Shown here: positions 23,101 through 64,000 of the stretch, in pieces
Layout: the number at the start of each line of letters is the position of its first letter
Numbering within the stretch: position 1 is the first letter of the stretch
Source: Lingula anatina
Taxonomy: Eukaryota; Brachiopoda; Lingulata; Lingulida; Lingulidae
Assembly: GCF_001039355.2 (NCBI RefSeq)
Contig: NW_019775591.1
Location: forward strand, 845,889-909,888
DNA length: 64,000 nt
Direction: 5' to 3'
Position numbers and translations under genes: made by a program
Notes under the pieces: generated by a model
Databases searched by the model: none
The model's input: the letters and a program-made list of their open reading frames with translations, nothing else
What the model was told of the DNA's origin: nothing

Positions 23101-23972
23101 TTTATGATAAAAAGTCATACTTTGAGTTTATGCTGGCAATGATTTTGCGTTCACTTGGAGGATCGGGTGGTGGAATCTTCCGGGAGGCTATCTGAAATAA
23201 ATTACTGGTAACTTTTACGTCAATATCTTATCCTAAAGAGATGTACCCTGTACAATGTATCTAAATTCCATGTTACTGGCCATACTTTTATGATCAGTTA
23301 CACATAACACAGTTTCCTGTAAGGGGCAAATTGTAAGTTTTGGTCTGTTTCACTTCTCCCTTGCGACAAATGTATGTCCCACACTGCAGTAGGCTGATTT
23401 CGGGGTCGTCATCCGAGTACTCGGATGACGATGTTCGAGGTGGAGAAAAATATCACTTTCACCTAGAGAAAATGCCACGGTGCCACTCTCCTGGTTTTAG
23501 ACTGACTTGTGCCCCTTAATGAAAGCAGGGTGTTTAAAACCAACAGGCATTTTGCAGCTATATGCCGCCATATTGACTTGTTTTGTTTACTGAGGAGCTT
23601 GCTCTGCAGAATGGCGATGTCACGCGGTATCTAGTCACGTGACAGCTACCTGCAAAAGACCTATTTGTACCGACATTTGTGACACTTATACTTTAACTCA
23701 TATTTTATACACAGTCTAGAGATATTCGCACACTAGAATGCAGGGCTAATTACATTGTTTATCCGGCTGCAGTAGAAGAATTTGAACTTGGTAGCTAAAT
23801 CTCTGAAACATTTTACTACAAACAAATACTAAATATGCTATTGCCATTGAGGACTTTAGACGTATTATCATACCACGTATTGTCTAACAAGCGATTTGGC
23901 ATTTTCTATGATTTATAAGTCTTTGTTCTAAATATACCATTAATTTCAGTTTCTCTGAACATTCTCTGAAAA
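20130..23972. other. Intergenic region before ODC-like copy 3
   Basis: I found no splice-flanked coding block in these 3.8 kb. Short frames (20466-20690, 21171-21410, 22346-22570) show no motif. A 26-bp perfect palindrome lies at 23406-23431. An imperfect inverted pair near 21375-21400 and 21432-21455 (CCTGTTG/CAACAGG) is weak. The promoter of copy 3 should be at the right end, but no TATA box was obvious. Confidence 0.4.
23406..23431. repeat. 26-bp perfect palindrome
   Basis: The half-site TCGTCATCCGAGT is followed directly by its reverse complement with no spacer. It lies about 540 bp upstream of the start of ODC-like copy 3. It could be a protein-binding site, a hairpin or chance; no function is known. 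Confidence 0.8.
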
Positions 23973-26857
23973 ATGACGACAATTCAGACCCACTGCACGG
24001 AAAATCTTCGTGGAAACTATAACAGAAAGGCAATACAGCAACTTATCAAAGACAAAATAAGTGAAGGGGCTAACAGGGTAGGAATGGCACTTTGAAAACA
24101 AAGCAATAGTAAATACCCTCAAAAATGGGTCTGTCATTCATGATAAAGAATAACAATCAAATAATATTATTAAATATTGATAATTTAAATATCATTAAGA
24201 TGGTGTTTATGCAAAAATATTCAGCGTATATTCATTCTAATGCTCCACTATTACTATTATTATTGTTACCGATTACAAGGCCTATTCTTTAGGTGCTTGT
24301 AAGGTGTATCGTTTTCATAAACAGAGATTTAACCAATTCAATAACAACAATTTGCAGCGCCCTTTCTATATTGCCAACTTGGATGACATCGTTAACAAAC
24401 ACAAGCGCTGGGTGGAACTGATGCCACGTGTCAAACCCTTCTACGCCGTGAAATGTAACAACACTGAACCTGTCGTGAAGACCATTGCGGCACTCGGGGC
24501 GGGATTTGACTGCTGCAACATTTCAGACATTGAACAGATTTTGAAGCTTGGGGTAGAAACTGATAGGATTATATATGGCCACCCAGTCAAAGATCCAGAC
24601 GATATCAAATCAGCATCTGAATTTGGAATTAATTTGATGGTGTTTGACAATGAGCATGAATTAGTCAAGATTAAGAGTATAAACCCTACGACAAACCTTG
24701 TATTAAGGATTTTACCATTTGAAAGAGGCTCTGGTGACGTACTTGATAAAAAGTACGGGTGCCTGGCCGATCAATGCGAAGATCTCCTAATGAAGGCAAA
24801 GAAAATGGATCTCAACGTGGTTGGTGTCAGGTAATCCAGCAGCTTCTTAACCACTTCCTTGGTTATCTTTAATCGCTGTGCCATTGGCACTATTCTATAT
24901 TCTGTAGAATATCTATATATAGCCAGAAACGTTAATATGTTTTTTTATTCACGTTATTTTCTGCGTTAATATTTTAGTTGAATATTTATCCAACAATGCT
25001 ACATGACGTAAGCTAGGACATTTGCGTTTTGTTCCTACTGAGGCTAGGAGTGCATAACGAAATAAAGGCTGTAGATGTTCATGATAAATTCCGATAAGTT
25101 CAATTTGAAATTACTGTTCAGTCAACGAAACGTCTGTAATTTGATTGGTTTAAAACATTCTGGTATACTTCCACGTTATGTGTTCATTTGGATTGTACAT
25201 CGCTATCGTCCGTGTAAACCGATAGACATAGAACCGTGACATACGATTACTTCGTTTTGACACCAACTCAATGACAAAATGTACGTGTATTTGATGTCAA
25301 AACAAAGCTCTAGTTTTGGAACAAAACAAAAATCCGTTTGTCGTTTGCAACCAAACTGATAAAACATTATCAGAGAAAGCTTTTGCCTAGCAAGTTTTTA
25401 TTCTTTCTGTTTTTCAATACGGATTTATATCGGCCATGTCTCGTTTGGCGCTCAATGCAGGCTCGTATTGCTTAAGCAAACATAGACAAATGAGGAATAC
25501 TCAAATTGTAACTATAACCTTAATTTAGTTTTCAAATAGGTCGCTCCGGTTTCGATGTCGATTCCCACTTGGACACCATAATCTTTTGTCGTCGTGTCTT
25601 CGATTTAGCTAAAACCATCGGCTTCAACTTCAACTTCCTGGACATCGGTGGTGGATTCCCCGGTTATTCAACCGAAGGCAACCCGACATTCGCCGAAGGT
25701 GCAAAAAAAATAAATGAGACTCTGGATGAATATTTTCCAGCTGAAGAAAATGCTAAAGTCATTGCGGAACCCGGGACCTACTACGTGCAGTCGGCGTTCA
25801 CTTATGTACTCAGAGTGATTGGTAAACGGGTAAGACCTTTTCTAATACTCTGACATTATCCAGGAGCAAAATTCGAACTTACGTTTTCTTCTTTTTAAAA
25901 CAATATTTTCACTTTTTTCATGTCACCACACATGAATATAATATTACCTTATATAAGGTGTGTCTTTATTATACATTTTTTGATTTTTTTGTTTACCATT
26001 GGTCGCATTCAGAACAAATAATCGGCGGACTAACTAAATAAGACGTGACCCCACGTATAAGCAAGTCGCCTAATCCCCAGATGGTCACCCCGCCACCTCA
26101 GCCGACCGCATCAGTTAGACCGCGGATCATATGTTCTGAATGCGGCCTTACGTGTCTATATCCTTCCAGGTCTCGGATCATGTATACGATTACTACCTTA
26201 ACGATGGGGTACACGGCGCATTCAGTAAGACAATAACATATGATAAGAAGGTTCCAGACTTCCGCCTGCTTGAGGTACGCACGTACACTGTAGATCAGAC
26301 AAAAAGTTTTGGGACAAATGTTGGTACTAGTTATATTTTCAGCGGGCAGCTTTGGGGTATTTTTACCAAATGAATATAAATAACTGCGACAAAACCTTTC
26401 GCTCGCGATCACCATAGCTCGTTTTCTCTATCCAGATCCTTAATGGTATTTTTACCATTTACCATTTAAATTCATATAGTTGTTAGAAAGCCTCCACAAC
26501 TTGAACCTACAGATATGTGATAAAAACTGAACCTTTAATGAATTCCAAATCTGCCCTGAATTAAATGAATTCAATGTAAAAATTTACGAAAAAGAGAAAT
26601 AATAATGATATGTTATTGTTAATGGTTTGATTTTGCAGGACAAACCCTTGGTGCCTTTCCGTAAGAGCAACGTCTGGGGTTCAACACTCAACCCCGACGA
26701 TCGCCTGGGACAAAATATCCAAATGCCCGAGCTGGACATCGGAGACTGGCTGTACGTGCCCAACATGGGGGCATACACGACAGTCCTTGCCACCTCGTTT
26801 TGTGGGACGCCCTCTTCAAATATTATCTGGATGGCGTCCGATTCAACTACCTCTTAA
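23973..26857 (+). CDS. Ornithine-decarboxylase-like PLP protein, copy 3 (400 aa, five exons)
   Basis: Exons: 23973-24077, 24358-24830, 25529-25829, 26170-26274 and 26639-26857; all in frame with GT-AG junctions and the same intron positions as copy 2. It keeps PFYAVKCN (PLP lysine, residue 67), GFDC, LVLR, LDIGGGFPG, IAEPG, YYLNDG and NMGAYT. As in copy 2, the Arg of EPGRYY is Thr, and GPTCDG reads GSTLNP, so both the catalytic Cys and the following Asp are lost. In addition SFHxG is SFQIG, so the His that stacks on PLP in ODC is Gln. Exon 3 lacks the nine-residue tail VQRSAPSDK of copy 2. The first third of exon 2 is almost identical to the other copies, the rest much less so. It is open and apparently functional as a protein; true ODC activity is doubtful. 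Confidence 0.86.
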
Positions 26858-26931
26858 GTCGGTTTTTTTGAGGCATTTAGCTACATTTGAGTTGTGAAAT
26901 CTGTATCTGATTCCGCTCTGTGTAGCCTAGT

Positions 26932-26937
26932 AATAAA
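26932..26937 (+). terminator. Polyadenylation signal of ODC-like copy 3
   Basis: A canonical AATAAA lies 75 bases after the stop codon of copy 3, a usual distance for a short 3' untranslated region. Confidence 0.55.
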
Positions 26938-29446
26938 TACGCTTCAGATTAGGACATTTTGCGGAAATGCACAGTGTATAAGTAAATCTCAGTAAATTCA
27001 GATTCAGCTTATGCCCCCACTTATTATGCAGAGACCTTGCAATTTGTTTCAGTGGTTTGATAAAATGAAACAGCGATAATGTACATCAACTATTCATCGT
27101 ATCAGTCTTAAGTACATGCCAACGTATAAGTTTGTACCTCTTCGTGTTATGTTAAACTTTAATGACTTTTATGTGTCACTTTTAAGAGTAGCGACAGAAA
27201 CCTATGCCTGAGGTAAAAACAAATATGAATTTCATTTGTCCGTAGCCATTGGATTATTGAAAACAGCTGAAGAAAGTGTTCAAATATTTCTGACATATAT
27301 TATATAAGTTGAATATATTATCACTACTTATTACTGGACACATGCAATGTGTCTCCTAGTCAATCTAAAAACTGAACCAAAACTATTGAAATTGGTTCAT
27401 TGCTTTCAAAGACATTACACTATCCCAGCCACCCCTGCGTCAGAGATTCCATCTCACAGCGCAGACTCAGTCTAACCAGCCGGCTTAATTCTCAAATCAA
27501 GTGACGCGTTTTCGCAGCAGACGACCTTTGTGCGGTTGACCAAAACTGCCGTGGGAGCAATTGCCCTTCGGACTTCCAGTCGTAATTACCCCTAACACAC
27601 GTCCTGATAAGGTAGTTTCGGAGTATAATGGCTTCTGGGGACCTAGGACTTAAAAAGGGTGTTTAGCACTTGCTTTACACGCAGGTTTGACGAAATTTAA
27701 CCACAAGTGCAGTTTTTTAGGGGCTTTTCTGTTGATATTGATTATTGGTCTTTGATAGATTCAACTTGCCAATATTTTGATGGCACATGAAACAAATAGC
27801 TCGTTTTTTATTTATTTATTTATTTATTTATTTAAAGTCACTTCTTTCTCTCCTGATAAAATAGGTATATCCATAAATTAGTTTCACCTTCAACTCAGTA
27901 GTCAGAACAATACTAAACATTTGAACTGTGTACGTCACAAAAAACCATCGACTCCTGGGGACTTATTCTCGAAACTTTGTTGCTTACAAACCTTCGAGAA
28001 TACCAACTTACGACAACAATCGGGTTTACGTGAAAAGTTACAAGAATCTGTAAGTTACAACATTTTAAGAATACGGCCTCTGGTTACATTTGAATAAAGA
28101 GTATATAATGAAGTATTCAAAGCTGTAAGAACAAGTCCGAGACAGGTGCATTTCTTTCATACTGGTGGTAAAATCCCTTAGAACTTGGCCTGTATTTTAA
28201 GTAGGCCTAAATATGCAGTGGACTCTACTGATTAAATAAAAATATGGGTTTTATTTTTCTTACATGGTCGGCAGTTTTTAAAATTTTCAGTAATTATATA
28301 AAAGATTTTCAGTAGAAGTAAAATGGATACAACGGGCACAGAAAAGTTTTGGAATGGCAAAGAGTGCGTTCTAAGAAAACGCAATCGCCACTAAGAACAA
28401 CATTGGTGTGTTGCATAGCAACCGCAATGACAAACAAAGACTACCTACTATTTTTACATCTACATACGTTTTAACATCTAACTTTGATGTAACGGTTTGT
28501 TTTCTTTAATGGTAAAGTTTCTTAGAACAGTTCCAAATTAACCTTTGCTATTTCAGCACAATTTTCAGAAAAGGTCAAAAGTAGCATCGTAAACAACAAT
28601 AACGCGTCCAACTAAATACCACGTAGTCTGAAAAGACAAACAAGTTAATTAAAGATCAACCATGCCCTCAAAACAAGGTCTACTAGTGCAGTCGTCAGAG
28701 AGCCACTGTGGACAGGCAACGCCAGAGAGCACAGCGCGCGTTAGGACCAGGCAGGAACGAAAAAACGTGCAGTGAAAATGCGTCATACATTTCTGGTTAT
28801 AAATCTCGCAGCAGCTTAAAGAACAATGTGAATTCCAATTCAAACTCGAGGCCTTGGCCATCGGCGACAAGTCGATTATGGGCCCAAATAAATAAGGGCG
28901 GACGCTGTCCAGAAAAGGTGGCCAAAGAAGAGTTAAAACCTTGTACTTTAAGCCAACCTTGGCCAGGTCCTAGTGTTATACTCAGGAGTGACTGCGCGCT
29001 AGAGTTGCAGAAAATGGACATAAAAACCTCTTGGTGCCTATAAAGACGAGAAAATTAAAGTGCTTGATTTGTTTTGATAAAGCGTGATAATGTAAGGAAT
29101 GCGTCATCACGGCCTTAAAGAGCGAACATGCAGCGATTCTGGCAGCTCGGGCCTTATAATGAACCATTTATATGCATAAACTCAGCCGTGTATTTTATGC
29201 GTTAAAAGAACAAAAAGTGGCATTTTCCATACATTATGCAGCGACCTTATCAGGGTGAAGACGTTGAATTTAACATACAGCAGCAGTGAAATATCCGAAA
29301 TATACCATACTCGCCAGTGGACTTTTAACGAGCCATTTTGCGTTATGAGATACTGAATTATAGCGCAGTGACATGAAATTCTTCCAGTAAACGTACCGGT
29401 GACGAATTTACAGAGTAAAAGAAAAACGTTTTTGCTTTCTGGTGTA
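26938..29446. other. Interval between ODC-like copy 3 and the intronless ORF
   Basis: No coding exon is supported. A TTTA microsatellite occupies about 27806-27834. Between 28660 and 29043 two overlapping + frames exist (one starting ATG 28661, 37 codons; one from 28708, 111 codons without ATG), but neither has splice support or recognisable motifs. They could be leader sequence of the next gene. Confidence 0.4.
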
Positions 29447-30532
29447 ATGGCAAGCACAAAAACTTTGGAAAAACAGACAAGGCACAAATTATCATCTGCC
29501 TCCAGAGTGCGTACAAACATGCTGTCGAACAAAGCACAAACTCTTGAAGCTAGTCGCAAGAAAAAGACGGAGAATTGCGTCAACGAACAGCACAAAGTTA
29601 GGAAGAATTCAGCCTCCTCACATACAGGTAAAACTAAGAGACCGCAAGTTGCGCGTGCTCGTAGCTTTCCGGACAACGAAGTTCTGTTGCCGAAAAGACC
29701 TCGTCGCCCCAAAGTCGTCATCACAAAATCGACTGGGTGCGAAAATGACGGCACTTTAAGTTGCCCGCCTGTATTCCAGCGCACAGTGAAATTTGCCAAC
29801 ATTGAAGACGTGTCTGAGTTAACTCCTTGTCGTCCTGAAAGACCTTATTCGGCGTCTGATGTGGAGGAAATCCTGAGCCCAGCGTCGAATCGCCAACTTT
29901 TGGCTCCTCCAATTAACAGGTTATCGATATCAAGTGACTCTGTTCAGACTTGCAAAATTCCCAACATTCACCAAAAGAAGTTCAAACGAACTGACTCCTC
30001 GCGTTTTCAAAAGGTAAACCCTAGAGGCAAGGTGGAAAAGATGGCGCAAAAGAAAACGCTGGTTCCCTCTCCGCCGAGTAGCAAAAATAAAAATGACGCC
30101 TCAGCTGTCCAACTTGTTACCGCGTCTTTGCAAGATCTGAAACTGAAGGAGGTAGAAAACAGGCAAAATTTAGAAAGAAAAATCTCAACTTTCTTACAAA
30201 AGCCAATACTGAAAAAAGGCTGCTCTTCCAGTCCTGTCTCAACTTCCAAACCTCACTGGCGTCGCCTTCGTGCCGCCATCAACGGCAAAATCACCTCGTA
30301 TAGAAATGAAGCGCGTGACGCCGCAACGCCACCGACGTCCAAGGTGTACAACTCTCTGCCGATTCACTTCGCAAATCGCCCCAATTCCGGCGCGCAAAAC
30401 CCGTGTGGCAGACTGCACAACTGGGCCGGGTGTGAGTCGAAGGAACATCTTCACAAAATGCAAGGAAAATACAGACATGCCTCCGAATATGAAATCCTTG
30501 TCAATCACATCAGGGAGTATATACAGACTTGA
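29447..30532 (+). CDS. Uncharacterised basic, probably disordered protein (361 aa, intronless)
   Basis: I chose ATG 29447 (an upstream GTG at 29399 would add 16 codons). The protein is rich in Lys, Arg, Ser and Pro and contains no membrane segment. KRPRRPK at residues 83-89 could be a nuclear localisation signal. QRTVKFANIED at residues 111-121 resembles the RVxF docking motif for protein phosphatase 1. The C-terminal 50 residues (NPCGRLHNWAGCESKEHL, then HASEYEILVNHIREY) look more ordered and may be the conserved domain. I do not recognise the family; a PP1 regulatory role is only suggested by the short motif. An AATAAA near 31183 could end the transcript. The long open length in low-GC DNA argues that it is real. 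Confidence 0.6.
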   Translation: MASTKTLEKQTRHKLSSASRVRTNMLSNKAQTLEASRKKKTENCVNEQHKVRKNSASSHTGKTKRPQVARARSFPDNEVLLPKRPRRPKVVITKSTGCENDGTLSCPPVFQRTVKFANIEDVSELTPCRPERPYSASDVEEILSPASNRQLLAPPINRLSISSDSVQTCKIPNIHQKKFKRTDSSRFQKVNPRGKVEKMAQKKTLVPSPPSSKNKNDASAVQLVTASLQDLKLKEVENRQNLERKISTFLQKPILKKGCSSSPVSTSKPHWRRLRAAINGKITSYRNEARDAATPPTSKVYNSLPIHFANRPNSGAQNPCGRLHNWAGCESKEHLHKMQGKYRHASEYEILVNHIREYIQT

Positions 30533-32207
30533 GAAGAAAGGTGAAAATCAAGCAAAAATATCACTTGTCTTTGTTCATTGATATACAATTTTGAACAAAA
30601 AAGGGGAACTTTGATATTTGACTGTTTGGTATAAACGACTTATTTTCTAACAGATTATGTATTCTGACTGTGAAGGCTGATATATTTTATGAGAGGCATT
30701 TAAAAATGTAAAATTCACACCGTAATTTGCAAAACTTTACAGTTTACTGAAATTTGACTCTAGTTTTACTGCTGGGTACGGCGCTTAAGAAGAATGCATT
30801 ACGACAATCTTAGCTCACTGATCGAGCAAACTGGACTTATATAAACATACTGTATTAGCAACAGATTTGCCGTCTATAGCAACCACCCGATTAAAAAAAA
30901 ATCTTTCACAACGTGCATTATTTTCCTAACTCGGATAATGTGGTCATTAAGGATGGTATAGTTTAAAAAAATAAAAACAATGAAAAATGAGCCGTACTTT
31001 CAATGTTGTTCTCATTTCATTTTACACTGTTCCATTCATTTATTTATCCCATTTTATTTATTATTATTATTTTTATTTATTTTATTTATTTATTTATTTA
31101 TTTATTTATTTTTGTGAAACAAACTAGTCTATATAGTTTTGGGATGTTAATAGATGCAAAATACAGATCTTTAGCAGTGTTCAATAAAGTACTAGAATGT
31201 GGTCTCTATTTGTCGTATGTGTAAGCTTTGTTTTTCAACTAAACTAGACTGCGGCACGACTTGATGTTAAATTGTAAGCTGTAACACTGACCAGAGAATA
31301 GTACACGTAGCTGTGCATCAGTTATCTCTAAAGCTAATCTACCTCGAAGCTTCTGATGTCAGTTCATTTCTATACTTCGGGCTTAAATTTTCTTTTGTAA
31401 AGCACAAGAATTTCTTTAATTTGAGCATAAATTTTCTTTTTTAAGCATAAAACACATTTTTGTGTGAACAAAAGATATAACAGAGCTTAAAAAAAGTTTC
31501 TTTTTTAAGCCTAAAACAAACTTTTATATGTACATGAAAGATATATAACTGTGTTTAAAACATCCATGGAAACAGACTCAAGAAGCAGACATTGTAAATT
31601 ATCATCATGGGAGGTCATGACACCAGTCAACTTCAACATGTTTACCGCACACAGTGGGCTCATGCATGACTGCGAATAAATCTAGCTCAATTAAACACCA
31701 AGGTAGACTTTTCTATTTGCTGTTCAATTAAATTTTGTGCCAAATATAGGCAGTAACCATAATTTGATGCCCTAACTGACCTTCTGGATGTTTCGGGATG
31801 TCTAAGTTTTCTCTCTATTATCGGAATAGTTCTCAAACATTTTGTCATTTTATTGTTCATCTTACAAGGTGAAGTCTTAATTTATTCAATATAAAAAATG
31901 TGATTATTAAATAATTATACATATTAAAGATGAAAATTCAATGCCAAGCTTTACTCCTTGAATGAAAATGTCAGAACATATTCTGCTTTTCTTAAATTTT
32001 GGATTAACATGGCACTTGTTTAAACAACAATACTTGTTTAAAAACCCATATTCACAGATATATTTTTTAAAAAATCCACGAGAATGAAGTAAAACAAAAA
32101 CAATCAAAATTCAGCTTTAAATTATTTGCTCTTTTACTCAATTGCACTTGCTATAATTTATAAACACATTAAAAATATTAAAAATCCAATTTGACACATT
32201 TAATTAA
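30533..32207. other. Interval between two convergent genes
   Basis: AT-rich. It holds 3' flanks of the ORF on the left and of the - strand gene on the right, a TTTA microsatellite (about 31069-31111) and an imperfect two-unit tandem repeat at about 31442-31563 (units with TTTTTTAAGCMTAAAACA). A TTTATT near 31881 could be the reverse-strand polyadenylation signal. No gene was seen. Confidence 0.45.
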
Positions 32208-33050
32208 TTAAAGAGCCACAGATGGAAGAGTAATATCTTTGTGTGATAAGTAAGGATCTAAAAATATATTCTGTCTCTGGAATTTCCCTTGCAAACTTTT
32301 AAACCAGAAATTAATCGTTTCTTCACTGTTCACACTGTGGGGAATGCTGAAAGAATACAAAGTATGATCCACAAGCTCTTTCTTAGCTGATATGGCACCG
32401 TCAGTGTTCATCTTACAGGTCACCTGATAGTTCACTTGAGGTGTATAACCCAGACAGTTATCAGCGTCAGGGGAAGGTGGGTGGTACCAGTATGAGAACG
32501 GGTACCCCAAAAGAACCCCAGATAATGTGGTCAAATTCCACTCAGCAGAGGTAGGAATTTCCACCACATCAAATTCCCTGCTCAGCTGAATATGGGTAAT
32601 AATTCCACCCACTTGCTCCGTAATGTCCGTAATGTCGATTTTCACCACGGGTCGTCCAACTTCCTTGGATACGTCCACAACAGTAACCGGGCTGCCACCA
32701 TTCAATACGCTGTTTAACCAGTCAACAGTGGAATTTCTATCGAATATGAATACATCTGGTACAAAATCGCCCATACTGTTCTTTTCTTCCGGTGGATTAA
32801 ATACTAAAACTTGAAGCTTGTGTTGAGTTAGTCCCGAGTCCCTTAATTCTTTGAGAAGGTTCGTCATTTCAGTAGCTGTTATTGCCCAATAGTCAAAGAG
32901 AAATGATGGTTTTATCCCTACATCTACAGCCAATATATCCATTGAGATACTTGCTACTAATTTTGGTCGTAATCTTTGTTTCTTCGATGTGTATTTGTTC
33001 AATGTTTTGGTCCATTCCATCTTGACATTTTCGCACCAGGGCGCGGACAT
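32208..33050 (-). CDS. UPF0739/C1orf74-like protein (280 aa, intronless)
   Basis: The single reading frame starts MSAPWCENVKMEW with A at -3 (AAGATG) and ends at 32208. Internal segments include SISMDILAVDVGIKPSFLFDYW (about residues 34-55) and SGVLLGYPFSYWYHP (about 178-192). Length and these two blocks fit my memory of the UPF0739 family, which contains human C1orf74 and is covered by a domain of unknown function. The molecular role is not known. There is no signal peptide or obvious transmembrane helix. The gene lies head-to-head with the giant EF-hand gene, start codons about 600 bp apart. The family assignment is from memory and moderate; reality of the gene is well supported by length and composition. 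Confidence 0.65.
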   Translation of the reverse strand: MSAPWCENVKMEWTKTLNKYTSKKQRLRPKLVASISMDILAVDVGIKPSFLFDYWAITATEMTNLLKELRDSGLTQHKLQVLVFNPPEEKNSMGDFVPDVFIFDRNSTVDWLNSVLNGGSPVTVVDVSKEVGRPVVKIDITDITEQVGGIITHIQLSREFDVVEIPTSAEWNLTTLSGVLLGYPFSYWYHPPSPDADNCLGYTPQVNYQVTCKMNTDGAISAKKELVDHTLYSFSIPHSVNSEETINFWFKSLQGKFQRQNIFLDPYLSHKDITLPSVAL

Positions 33051-33652
33051 CTTGTTAAGTAACGGAGTAATTAGTCCAGCATATGAAAATTTTAGAATAG
33101 TATTATTCAGAAAATAATCCAGATAATTAAAATGAAATTTTTTAACAAATAATAAATATCAACACATAATGGTGCATTTTTTAGACTAATGAATATTTAT
33201 GAGACGTGGAAGTATTACAAATGCGGAGTTAATATCACGTGATACAGGCCCTTAGCAGAGTGTACACATTCTTCTCGGCGAGTGGTCTGAAAATGTTTAT
33301 TTCTCTTTTTAGCCTTCGTACAGGCTGGTCCTGAACAAGGTGAGCACTACACAGCATTCTAGTGTCATTTATGAAGAATTGGCTGGTATTAATTAATATA
33401 TTAGCAAATACTGGTATCGAAGTAACTGCGAGCAAAACTTGAGCAAAACAGACTAATTTCCAGGACAGTACGAGTACAGTGACAGTAAGACACGGGAGGG
33501 ACTTATATTACATTTATTTATTTATTTGGGATGCAAATTTGTCGCCAAAATAAACATTGTGTCTGTCACTTCAGTAAAAGATTTAAGGTATCACTTATTT
33601 GGCTCTCTGGTAGGTTTTAGCGAGACTGGCCGTCCACACATAAGTAAACAAG
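33051..33652. promoter_or_regulatory. Shared divergent promoter region
   Basis: About 600 bp separate the start codons of the - strand C1orf74-like gene and the + strand giant gene. It contains no TATA box that I could place with confidence and a short TTTATTTA run near 33510. Bidirectional promoter activity is inferred only from geometry. Confidence 0.4.
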
Positions 33653-63958
<30,306 letters not shown>

Positions 63959-63972
63959 GTACGGTGAAAATA

Positions 63973-64000
63973 TCTCTCTCTCTCTCTCTCTCTCTCTCTC
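63973..64000. repeat. CT microsatellite at the window end
   Basis: A CT run just inside the intron after the last visible exon; it continues out of the window. Confidence 0.95.

Noticed and set aside
26045-26415. Overlapping frames around copy 3 exon 4
   Set aside because: Only the frame giving YYLNDG with acceptor at 26170 fits the ODC fold; the others are shadows.
28649-29043. Frames before the intronless ORF
   Set aside because: There is no ATG in the longer + frame, no splice sites in suitable phase and no motif. They may be untranslated leader.
29182-29802. 206-codon - strand frame
   Set aside because: It overlaps the basic intronless ORF in antisense. Its Leu/Val/Cys-rich composition is what the complement of a Lys/Arg/Ser-rich sequence gives, and it has no motif.

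Overview
The window looks like a draft genome contig from an invertebrate animal, most likely a lophotrochozoan such as a mollusc. This is inference. The support is AT-rich, intron-rich DNA, GT-AG splice sites throughout, long CA/CT microsatellites, assembly gaps, palindromic MITEs, a secreted IL-17-like cytokine gene and an expanded ornithine-decarboxylase-like family. Nothing prokaryotic was seen.

Layout. 1-2.8 kb: a three-exon IL-17-family gene with an assembly gap in one intron. 3.97-5.64 kb: a decayed Tc1/mariner-type element in foldback form. 5.9-6.5 kb: inverted repeats around a RecQ-like helicase fragment. 7.5-26.9 kb: a + strand array of ornithine/lysine-decarboxylase-fold genes. Copy 1 is a pseudogene carrying two DNA transposons in its first intron. 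Next come an orphan pseudo-exon, copy 2 (five exons, 418 aa, open) and copy 3 (five exons, 400 aa, open). Copies 2 and 3 keep the PLP lysine, but lack the Arg of EPGRYY and the Cys-Asp of GPTCDG, so they may not be ordinary ODCs. 18.8-19.6 kb: a 383-bp sequence repeated on both sides of a gap. 29.4-30.5 kb: an intronless ORF for a basic, probably disordered protein. 32.2-33.05 kb (- strand): an intronless gene resembling the UPF0739/C1orf74 family, facing away from the next gene.

33.65 kb to the window end: one very large gene, not recognised as a named family. It starts with two EF-hand-like segments. It then runs through about five tandem cycles of a roughly 425-residue charged alpha-helical repeat, each spread over seven to nine exons. 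I reconstructed 47 well-supported exons plus one possible 42-nt exon. Together they give about 2,586 in-frame codons, still open at the right edge. Exons 8-16 (36.84-42.16 kb) occur a second time at 42.17-47.06 kb, bounded by single N bases. The block is in frame, but is more likely a second haplotype joined into the assembly than a real duplication.

The genes do not form an evident pathway. The most notable items are the giant repeat protein with its conserved exon plan, the substituted ODC-like paralogues, and a minisatellite that has copied an exon end together with its splice donor. All exon models come from reading splice sites and frames by eye; no alignment or search was run.
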